Shown piece by piece: positions 1 through 5,956 of a DNA stretch of 8,076 nt; within the stretch, counting starts at the first letter, position 1, and each line of letters starts with the position of its first letter. A program made the position numbers and the translations under genes. This DNA is from Gammaproteobacteria bacterium (GTDB lineage: Bacteria; Pseudomonadota; Gammaproteobacteria; Steroidobacterales; Woeseiaceae): contig QNFK01000063.1 of NCBI GenBank assembly GCA_003645495.1, positions 1-8,076 of the forward strand. Direction: 5' to 3'. Below the pieces are notes generated by a model. The model saw only the letters and a list, made by a program, of their open reading frames with translations. It was not told the DNA's origin and searched no databases.

Positions 1-10
1 ACCTCTCCTT
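1..10 (-). promoter_or_regulatory. Shine-Dalgarno site of a divergent gene off the left edge
   Basis: The reverse complement of the first ten bases is AAGGAGAGGT, a near-perfect Shine-Dalgarno sequence reading leftward. Its start codon would fall a few bases beyond the left edge. This is seen directly; that it serves a divergently transcribed gene is inference. A chance match is possible because only the binding site and no coding sequence is visible. Confidence 0.5.
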
Positions 11-159
11 TTGTTATTCCGACCATAATGAAAGACTCTCCCTGTTTTATGTCTATCGCCGCAAGATTCTTCCGTTATTATCGCTTAAACCAACGAAAAA
101 GAAAGCTTTATGCACGCACTTCGGCGTAGGCTGTCTTTTATCAATAACTTACGCGCGCC

Positions 160-163
160 GAGG
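160..163 (+). promoter_or_regulatory. Ribosome binding site deciding the first gene's start
   Basis: GAGG lies 6 bases before the ATG at 170. The alternative ATG at 110 has only a loose purine run (GAAAG) before it. The ATG at 170 gives a protein close in length to AdmH, whereas the extra 20 residues from 110 are basic and unlike the family. Confidence 0.55.
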
Positions 164-169
164 CATATC

Positions 170-1786
170 ATGAATCCCGCTACTCACAGCCCTGCCGCCC
201 CAACCATCGTTCCCGATGGAGAAAGCCTGTCGGTCGATACCATTGCGCGCATCGCGCGCGACCCGACGGCCCAAATCGAATTGACTCCCGAGATCCGCAA
301 GCGCGTCATAGCCTCGCGAAGATTGCTGGACGACTTCGTTGCATCCGGTCGCATCATCTACGGTGTGACGACCAGTGTTGGCGGATTTGTTAACTGGCTG
401 GTGCCGCCAACGCATGCCGAAGAATCACAAAACAACATCATGCGCGCGGTACAGACCAATGTTGGTGCGCACCTCGACGACCACTATGTCCGCGCTGCGA
501 TGCTTGCACGCATTAATTCTCTGGGACGCGGCTATTCAGCCATTTCGATAGAGAATCTCGACAAGTACGTGCAGATGTACAACCGCGGCGTTTTGCCCTG
601 CATTCCCGAGAAGGGCTCGCTGGGTACCAGCGGCGATCTCGGTCCGCTCGCCTGCATCGGTCTTGTCGGCACCGGACAGTGGCGTGCGAAACTGGATGGT
701 GAAATCATGTCGGGTGCTGCGGCGCTGAAGCAAGCTGGCATAGAGCCCATGCGGCTTGGCTACAAGGAAGGGCTGGCACTAATCAATGGCACCTCGGTAA
801 TGACCGCAGTTGCCGCGTGTCTTGTCGCAGAAAGTAAAAGCCTCATCAAGACACACACGCTGGCAACCTGTTTGAGCCTGGAAGTTCACAAAGCCAAAAT
901 CATGCCGTTCCATCCAGCAGCGCATCGACAAAAACCGCATCCCGGCCAGATGAAAATTGCAGCATGCATCTATGACACGCTGGCCGACAGCAAAATGATC
1001 GTCCAGGACGAAGAGACGGAAGAGTGGCTGAGAAACCTGGCGACCGACAAACCCTGCGGTCTCGATGATCAGATCGAAGATGCCTACTCAATCCGCGCGA
1101 CACCACAAGTCATGGGCCCGGTAGTAGACACAACGCTATTCGTGCAGCAAACCGTCGAGACGGAAATCAATTCATCGAACGACAATCCACTGATCGTCGT
1201 CGAGGATAACGAGGCCGTGCACAATGCCAATTTTCACGGCCAGTACATTTCCAACGCTATGGATCAGCTGGCGATAGTGCTGGTTAATATGTGCAATCTT
1301 TCCGACCGACGCAACAATCGCCTGTTGCATCCGGGCCTCAATGGGGACCTGCCACCATTCCTGGTCAAGGAGAATCCCGGCGTACGCCTGGGACTCATGG
1401 GTGGCCAGTTTCTCGCGACCTCGCTGACGGCTGAAATTCGCCAGATGTGCATGCCGATGTCGATTCAATCGCTGCCCTCGACGGGTGATTTTCAGGATCA
1501 TGTCAGCTTCGGCCTGGTCGCGGCACGTCGGACACGTGACATCCTGGACAATGCTCGTCATATCCTCGCCTTTGAATTGCTCTGTGCTTGCCAGGCAGCT
1601 GACTTTCGCGGTATCGACAAACTCAGTTCGGCAACCCGAAAACTTTACGACATAGTGAGACAACACGTGCCTTATCTCGATCACGATGAACCACTGACTG
1701 ACCACATCGAAAAAATTGCTTCTATGTTCGCCAGTGGCGAATTTCTCGACGCAGTGCCGCAAGAGGTGGAAGCCTACAACTGGTAG
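170..1786 (+). CDS. MIO-type aromatic amino acid 2,3-aminomutase / ammonia-lyase (AdmH-like)
   Basis: The enzyme probably moves the amino group of an aromatic L-amino acid from C2 to C3, or eliminates it as ammonia, using the self-made MIO electrophile. Its 538 residues match the family. Visible landmarks are the inner-loop catalytic Tyr64 (in IIYGVTTSVGG), the MIO triad Thr153-Ser154-Gly155 (GSLGTSGDLGPL), Arg309 (YSIRATPQ) for the substrate carboxylate, NSSNDNPLI, HGQYIS, and Phe441 in GDFQD. From memory, the andrimid phenylalanine aminomutase AdmH has the same residues 14 positions later (Tyr78, Thr167, Arg323, Phe455), including the rare TSG triad. Its ring-pocket residues Val108, Leu421 and Phe428 correspond to Val94, Leu407 and Phe414 here. 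HutH's imidazole-binding Glu is replaced by Gln442, arguing against histidine. L-Phe is therefore the best guess; mutase versus lyase cannot be settled by eye. The next gene, a beta-amino-acid-type aminotransferase, starts 10 bases later, which favours mutase. Automatic annotation may call it HutH or PAL. Confidence 0.85.
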   Translation: MNPATHSPAAPTIVPDGESLSVDTIARIARDPTAQIELTPEIRKRVIASRRLLDDFVASGRIIYGVTTSVGGFVNWLVPPTHAEESQNNIMRAVQTNVGAHLDDHYVRAAMLARINSLGRGYSAISIENLDKYVQMYNRGVLPCIPEKGSLGTSGDLGPLACIGLVGTGQWRAKLDGEIMSGAAALKQAGIEPMRLGYKEGLALINGTSVMTAVAACLVAESKSLIKTHTLATCLSLEVHKAKIMPFHPAAHRQKPHPGQMKIAACIYDTLADSKMIVQDEETEEWLRNLATDKPCGLDDQIEDAYSIRATPQVMGPVVDTTLFVQQTVETEINSSNDNPLIVVEDNEAVHNANFHGQYISNAMDQLAIVLVNMCNLSDRRNNRLLHPGLNGDLPPFLVKENPGVRLGLMGGQFLATSLTAEIRQMCMPMSIQSLPSTGDFQDHVSFGLVAARRTRDILDNARHILAFELLCACQAADFRGIDKLSSATRKLYDIVRQHVPYLDHDEPLTDHIEKIASMFASGEFLDAVPQEVEAYNW

Positions 1787-1796
1787 AGTGATTGGA

Positions 1797-3056
1797 ATGG
1801 CAGCAGCAATTAGTGAAACTTATCTTGTTCGAACACCGGCGAGCGCGAAAAACTATGTTCGGGCGTGTGAGTTCATGCCCGGTGGAACATCGCGCCAGGC
1901 GTCATTCTGGGCACCCTATCCACTGACCATCGAGCGTGGTGAAGGTACATACTTTTGGGACGTTGACGGTCATCAGTATCTTGACCTGATCAACAATTAT
2001 ACGGCGATGGTCCATGGGCACGCCTACCCACCGATTGTGGAAGCAGCGCGCAAACAAATCGGTGACGGGACCGGTTGGGCTGCCGCTAATGAACCACAGA
2101 ACAGGCTCGCAGCAATGATCGTCGATCGCATTCCCTCGATCGAGCAAGTACGTTTTACCAATTCGGGATCCGAAGCTGGCGCACTTGCCTTCACGATCGC
2201 CCGTGTGATCACGGGCAGAAACAAGGTCCTGATGGCGCGCTACGGTTATCACGGTTCACTGTTCGAATTTGAGATCGGTTCCTTCGGTAAGGAAGGGCCA
2301 CTTACGCACCTGGCGAGCTACAACAAACTCGACGATTTTGCGGCAGTGCTTGATGAGCACGGCGCCGACATCGCCGCCGTTTTCCTGGAACCTGTGATGG
2401 GTGCCGGCGGCATAACAGCGGGTGAGAAAGATTTTCTTCACGGCGTCAGAAAGGCCGCACATGCCGCAGGTGCACTCTTTGTTCTGGACGAGGTACTGAC
2501 ACTACGATTCGCAATCGGCGGTTGCCAGGCGGGCCTGGACATTGACCCGGACCTGACGATGCTGGGTAAAATCATCGGCGGCGGTTTTCCGGTCGGTGCG
2601 GTGGGCGGAAAAAAGGACCTGCTGAAACTTTTCGACCAGGATGACCTGAAAGTTTTTCACACCGGCACCTTCAACGCCAACCCGGTAACGATGGTTGCCG
2701 GAGAAGTATCTCTGCGGGAACTTACAGCAGAACGTATCGAGGTAATGCATGATTTGCGCGAGTCACTGGAGTCACAGCTCAGCGAAGTGGCAAAGATACA
2801 CGGCCTGCCTTTCGCCACCAACCATTACGGTTCCTGCCTGAATCTTTATTTCAGTGAGTCGGTTCCGGAATCATCGGTTGTCCGTGACGACGACGAAATA
2901 ATGGATAGGTTTCACCTCGCATGCATCAATCACGGTGTTTTTATCGCGCCACGGGGCATGATCGCGCTGTCCACAGTTACGACTGAGGAACACATAACCG
3001 AGGCAATCGAACGTGCGGATGCTGCGATGCGTGATGTAGCAGCCGAGACAAAGTAG
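1797..3056 (+). CDS. Class III PLP aminotransferase, beta-phenylalanine aminotransferase-like
   Basis: This fold-type I PLP enzyme of the glutamate-1-semialdehyde aminomutase-like group has 419 residues. It shows the class signature: Asp231 in VLDEV pairs with the PLP pyridine nitrogen, and Lys258 in MLGKIIGGGFPVG is the Schiff-base lysine. FTNSGSEA near residue 120 binds cofactor phosphate, and GTFNANP lies near residue 290. The N-terminus (MPGGTSRQ..F.APYPLTI.RGEG, then NYTAMVHGH) follows the Variovorax paradoxus (S)-beta-phenylalanine transaminase rather than HemL. Arg33 and Arg386 (APRG) match that enzyme's Arg41 and Arg398, which hold the substrate and co-substrate carboxylates (from memory). 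The likely reaction is transfer of the beta-amino group to 2-oxoglutarate or pyruvate, giving 3-oxo-3-arylpropanoate. The ATG at 1797 has AGAG 8 bases upstream; a GTG at 1788 is a possible alternative, and an ATG at 1716 inside the preceding gene is unlikely. HemL would be a plausible misannotation, but no tetrapyrrole genes are nearby. Confidence 0.82.
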   Translation: MAAAISETYLVRTPASAKNYVRACEFMPGGTSRQASFWAPYPLTIERGEGTYFWDVDGHQYLDLINNYTAMVHGHAYPPIVEAARKQIGDGTGWAAANEPQNRLAAMIVDRIPSIEQVRFTNSGSEAGALAFTIARVITGRNKVLMARYGYHGSLFEFEIGSFGKEGPLTHLASYNKLDDFAAVLDEHGADIAAVFLEPVMGAGGITAGEKDFLHGVRKAAHAAGALFVLDEVLTLRFAIGGCQAGLDIDPDLTMLGKIIGGGFPVGAVGGKKDLLKLFDQDDLKVFHTGTFNANPVTMVAGEVSLRELTAERIEVMHDLRESLESQLSEVAKIHGLPFATNHYGSCLNLYFSESVPESSVVRDDDEIMDRFHLACINHGVFIAPRGMIALSTVTTEEHITEAIERADAAMRDVAAETK

Positions 3057-3087
3057 AAAAATATAACAACGAACTTACTTAAACCCG

Positions 3088-3100
3088 CTCCGGGGGAGGG
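3088..3100 (+). promoter_or_regulatory. Strong ribosome binding site in a small possible hairpin
   Basis: GGAGG at 3095-3099 lies 7 bases before the ATG at 3107. CTCC at 3088-3091 can pair with GGAG at 3095-3098 around a GGG loop, so the site could be partly masked in the mRNA. The site itself is clear; a regulatory role for the hairpin is speculation, because the stem is only four base pairs, extendable by two across a bulge. The 50-base gap (3057-3106) shows no terminator-like stem with a T run, so the operon probably continues through it. Confidence 0.45.
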
Positions 3101-3106
3101 AACAGT

Positions 3107-4690
3107 ATGCATCTTGATGGCGAAACATTAACTGTTGACCAAATGGTCGAAGCAGCATATCAACAGACGCGCGTCGACATATTTCCTGAACAAGCAGAAC
3201 GTGTAAAGGCCTCCCGCGATATGCTGGAGGGCTTCGTAAAGTCAGGCCGTATCATCTACGGCGTTACTACCGCAGTCGGTGGCTTCGTCAACTGGCTGAT
3301 CCCTGAGGAATACGCCGAAAAACTACAGAACAACATTCTGCGTGGTGTGGCCTCGAATGTTGGCCCGAACCTCGATGATGTTTATGTCCGCGCGGCAATG
3401 CTGTGCCGCATTAACTCTCTCGGTCGCGGTGTGTCAGCCATTAGTCCTGAGAACTTCGAGAAGTACATTGCTGTGTACAACGCCGGCATAGTCCCCTGCA
3501 TTCCCGAGCAGGGATCCCTCGGCGCAAGTGGCGATCTAGGGCCGCTCGCCTATATCGCCATGGTCGTTACCGGCGCCTGGCGGGCTAAATACGAGGGAGA
3601 GATTATCCCCGGGGCAGAGGCGCTCAAACGAGCCGGGCTCGAGCCGGCGCGCCTCTCCTACAAGGAAGGCCTTGCCATGATCAACGGCACCTCGGTCATG
3701 GTTGGTGTGGGTGCGCCCGTTATTTACCATGCAAAAAAGTTGCTCAAACAATCTGCCTTGATAGCAGCGCTGACACTCGAGGCGTTGCGCGGCAAGATCA
3801 TGCCCTACCACCCGGCCGTGCATCGCAACAAACCACATCCAGGGCAGGTCAAGGTCGCGGACGCAGTCTGGACGACGCTCGCCGACAGCAAGATGGTCGT
3901 GCAGGACGAAGAGGTCGACCGCTGGCTGGCCAAAATGCGTACCGATGAGCCACAGGGCATGGATGAGCAGATCGAAGACGCTTACTCGCTGCGCGCGGCG
4001 GCGCAGATTCTTGGTCCGTCGGTAGATGCTCTGTGGCAGGCAGATCGCACCCTGCAAATAGAGATTAACTCCACCAACGATAATCCGCTGATCATCGTCG
4101 AGGAAGGCGATGCATTCCACAATGCGCACTTCCACGGGCAGTATGTCAGCCAGGCGATGGATCACGTCGCCATCGCGCTGACCACCGCCTGCAACCTGCA
4201 TGACCGGCGCATCGATCGATATCTTGACCCCCATCACAACAATGGGTTACCGCCGTTTCTCTGCAAAGAGAACCCGGGACTACGCCACGGACTGATGGGT
4301 AGCCAGTATTGCGCGGCTTCAACCATGGCCGAGATGCGCTCGCTTTGTCATCCGGTATCGATTCAAACGCTGACTACAACCGGAGATTTCCAGGATCATG
4401 TGTCCATGGGGCTGGTTGCGGCACGGCGCGCCCGCGATATTCTCAACATCTGTTATGCGGTTCCGGCGGTGGAACTGGTGTGTGCCTGCCAGGCCGTTGA
4501 TCAGCGCGAAGGTGGCGCAGCAAGATTAAGCACGGTCACACGGAAAATTTATGACATGGTCCGTGAGTCGGTTCCCTATCTCGATCACGATGAAGCGCTC
4601 ACCGATTACATTGAGGCCGCCGCAGGTTTGTTGCGTGACGGACGCCTGCTGGATGCACTGCCAGACGGTGATCTGAACTGGGAACTTTAA
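3107..4690 (+). CDS. Second MIO-type aromatic amino acid aminomutase / ammonia-lyase paralogue
   Basis: This 527-residue paralogue of the first gene shares IIYGVTT.VGGFVNWL, IEDAYS.RA, NDNPLI, PPFL.KENPG and GDFQDHVS. Landmarks are catalytic Tyr51, the MIO triad Ala140-Ser141-Gly142 (GSLGASGDLGPL), carboxylate-binding Arg296 and Phe428. The distances between these are identical in both paralogues, so the cores align without net insertions. It differs in three ways: the common Ala-Ser-Gly triad replaces Thr-Ser-Gly, the N-terminus is about 13 residues shorter, and two ring-pocket positions are polar. His394 and Tyr401 replace the Leu and Phe found in the first gene and in AdmH. A hydroxylated ring such as tyrosine, or a different reaction balance (lyase versus mutase), is possible. 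A Gln (FQDH) replaces the HutH-specific Glu, so histidine is not favoured. It sits between the aminotransferase and the thiolase and is evidently part of the same operon. Confidence 0.85.
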   Translation: MHLDGETLTVDQMVEAAYQQTRVDIFPEQAERVKASRDMLEGFVKSGRIIYGVTTAVGGFVNWLIPEEYAEKLQNNILRGVASNVGPNLDDVYVRAAMLCRINSLGRGVSAISPENFEKYIAVYNAGIVPCIPEQGSLGASGDLGPLAYIAMVVTGAWRAKYEGEIIPGAEALKRAGLEPARLSYKEGLAMINGTSVMVGVGAPVIYHAKKLLKQSALIAALTLEALRGKIMPYHPAVHRNKPHPGQVKVADAVWTTLADSKMVVQDEEVDRWLAKMRTDEPQGMDEQIEDAYSLRAAAQILGPSVDALWQADRTLQIEINSTNDNPLIIVEEGDAFHNAHFHGQYVSQAMDHVAIALTTACNLHDRRIDRYLDPHHNNGLPPFLCKENPGLRHGLMGSQYCAASTMAEMRSLCHPVSIQTLTTTGDFQDHVSMGLVAARRARDILNICYAVPAVELVCACQAVDQREGGAARLSTVTRKIYDMVRESVPYLDHDEALTDYIEAAAGLLRDGRLLDALPDGDLNWEL

Positions 4691-4738
4691 AACATCGCAT
4701 GTTACGAATTCTTGTTGCAGTGAGCTGAAGGCAGAAAA

Positions 4739-5944
4739 ATGTTTGAGCAAGTTGAAATTCCATATGGTTGTTACTGGTCATCGCCATTCGTACGCTGGCA
4801 GGGTGCGCTGCAAAATTTACATGCCGTAAAGTTTGCGGCACACGTTGCTCGTCACGAGCTTGCCAGGCGCAACATTGACCCGACGTCTTTTGATGCAGGC
4901 GTACTCGGCCTGAGCGTTTATCAGCATCAGTCATTTTACGGAACACCATGGTTTATGGGTTTACTCGGTGCGCCACAAGCGCCCGGACCTACCGTGTCAC
5001 AAGTCTGTGCGTCGGGCGTCAGGACCATGGTAATGGCTGCCCAGGAAATCGGTGCCGGCCTTGCACAAACCGTGCTGGCCGCGACTGCGGATCGCTGCTC
5101 CAACGGACCGCACACCTACTACCCGAATCAGTCCGGGCCGGGTGGAACCGGCGTCTCCGAGGATGTCGTTCTCGATAGTTTCAGCTGTGATCCGCTAGGT
5201 AAACATTCCATGTTGCAGACCGCTGAAAATGTTGCAGCAAAGTATTCGATCTCAACCGCCGAGCAGCATGATGTCGTTTTGCAGCGGCTTGCACAGTATG
5301 AGGATGCGCTGGCGGACGACCACGCCTTCCAGAAACGTTACATGGATTTGCCATTCGCCGTCCCCGACCCGCGATTACGAAAAACGGTGGAGGAAATTGA
5401 CGGTGACTTGGGCGTGGCTGCTTCCACCGCCGAGGGCCTGGCAAAGCTCAATCCCGTTCTCAAGGACGGGACAGTAACGTTTGGTGGCCAGACGCACCCC
5501 GCCGACGGCAACGCTGCGATTATTATCGCGAGTTCGGACAAGGCTCAGGAGCTGTCGACTGATAACGACGTGCGGATTCGCATACTGAGTGCCGGTCAAT
5601 CACGTGCGGAGCTGGGATATATGCCGGAAGCGCCCTGTGGTGCGGCCAGTTCAGCATTACAGCGCGCGAACTTGTCATTCGAAGACATGGACGCCATCAA
5701 GACACACAATCCGTTCGCAGTGAATGACATTGTTTTTGCAAAAGCGGCCGGCGTGCCGCTAAAGAACATGAACAATTTTGGCTGTTCCCTTATCTGGGGT
5801 CATCCGCAGGCGCCAACCGGGATGCGCTCAGTCATCGAACTGATCGAGGAGTTGGTCATGCGCGGTGGTGGCCGCGGACTGTTTACCGGATGTGCCGCAG
5901 GCGATTCAGCCATGGCGCTCGTGCTGGAGATTGATAACCGTTGA
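4739..5944 (+). CDS. Divergent thiolase (acyl-CoA acyltransferase), probably aroylacetyl-CoA thiolase
   Basis: Thiolases use a nucleophilic cysteine to split a 3-oxoacyl-CoA with CoA. The 401 residues match the usual length. Cys90 in SQVCASGVR is the nucleophile; His355 in WGHPQAPTG and Cys385 in FTGCAAGDSA are the C-terminal catalytic His and the acid/base Cys. The middle region MLQTAENVAAKYSIS followed by EQHD is typical of the family. The usual NEAFA block is replaced by HNPFAVND (residues 323-330), and the N-terminal RTPFG.F.GSL block is only loosely kept as SPFVRWQGAL, so this is a divergent subfamily. It lies between the second MIO enzyme and the CoA ligase. In that context it would cleave a 3-oxo-3-arylpropanoyl-CoA to aroyl-CoA and acetyl-CoA, a role analogous to EncJ in benzoyl-CoA supply for enterocin; the substrate is inferred. 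GAAGG 7 bases upstream supports the ATG. A role in the condensing direction cannot be excluded. Confidence 0.82.
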   Translation: MFEQVEIPYGCYWSSPFVRWQGALQNLHAVKFAAHVARHELARRNIDPTSFDAGVLGLSVYQHQSFYGTPWFMGLLGAPQAPGPTVSQVCASGVRTMVMAAQEIGAGLAQTVLAATADRCSNGPHTYYPNQSGPGGTGVSEDVVLDSFSCDPLGKHSMLQTAENVAAKYSISTAEQHDVVLQRLAQYEDALADDHAFQKRYMDLPFAVPDPRLRKTVEEIDGDLGVAASTAEGLAKLNPVLKDGTVTFGGQTHPADGNAAIIIASSDKAQELSTDNDVRIRILSAGQSRAELGYMPEAPCGAASSALQRANLSFEDMDAIKTHNPFAVNDIVFAKAAGVPLKNMNNFGCSLIWGHPQAPTGMRSVIELIEELVMRGGGRGLFTGCAAGDSAMALVLEIDNR

Positions 5945-5950
5945 AGGAGG
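5944..5950 (+). promoter_or_regulatory. Ribosome binding site supporting a GTG start
   Basis: AAGGAGG, a full anti-16S match, begins on the last base of the thiolase stop codon and ends 6 bases before the GTG at 5957. No ATG is available at a suitable distance, so this site decides the start of the ligase. The tight arrangement suggests translational coupling to the thiolase gene. Confidence 0.75.
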
Positions 5951-5956
5951 TTTGAG

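Larger units (their letters stand above)
1..169. promoter_or_regulatory. Leader region, probably a divergent intergenic promoter region
   Basis: This stretch before the first gene is clearly more A+T rich than the genes. No convincing sigma-70 promoter can be assigned. TATTAT (76-81) and CTTAAA (84-89) are possible -10 elements for the operon, but neither has a good -35 box at 16-18 bases. An imperfect LysR-box-like dyad, TTAT-N7-ATAA, lies at 14-28. The minus strand carries a strong ribosome binding site at the left edge, so a divergent gene, possibly the operon's regulator, probably starts just outside the window. An in-frame upstream ATG at 110 would add 20 residues to the first gene, but it is not preferred because the ATG at 170 has the better ribosome binding site and gives the family's usual length. 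Confidence 0.4.

Noticed and set aside
110..169. Upstream ATG at 110 as the start of the first gene
   Set aside because: It has a weaker ribosome binding site and adds a basic 20-residue extension unlike the family. The ATG at 170 has GAGG at good spacing and gives the expected length.
1172..1762. Long minus-strand open frame (196 codons) inside the first MIO gene
   Set aside because: It is antisense to a well-supported gene, resembles no family, and occupies the same kind of antisense position as the shadow frame in the paralogue.
1716..1796. ATG at 1716 as the start of the aminotransferase
   Set aside because: It lies 71 bases inside the preceding gene, and its extra 27 residues are just the other reading frame of that gene. 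The family N-terminus begins near 1797.
1797..3056. Glutamate-1-semialdehyde 2,1-aminomutase (HemL)
   Set aside because: The N-terminal block follows the beta-phenylalanine transaminase pattern, not the HemL PGGVNSPVRAF pattern, and there is no tetrapyrrole context.
3536..4237. Long minus-strand open frame (233 codons) inside the second MIO gene
   Set aside because: It is antisense to the conserved MIO and NDNPLI regions of a clear gene, and its translation shows no recognisable family motif. Codon bias in the real gene explains it.
170..4690. Histidine ammonia-lyase (HutH) identity for the two MIO enzymes
   Set aside because: The HutH-specific Glu of QEDHVS is Gln in both (FQDHVS). The inner-loop and pocket sequence follows AdmH, and no hutU, hutI or hutG is nearby.
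170..4690. Ergothionase or another thiol-histidine lyase activity
   Set aside because: The MIO fold would allow it, but the aminotransferase, ligase and thiolase neighbours do not fit ergothioneine breakdown, and the pocket looks aryl-specific.
4691..4738. Terminator or internal promoter between the second MIO gene and the thiolase
   Set aside because: No G+C-rich stem with a T run and no paired -35/-10 elements are visible in the 48-base gap. A normal ribosome binding site follows it.
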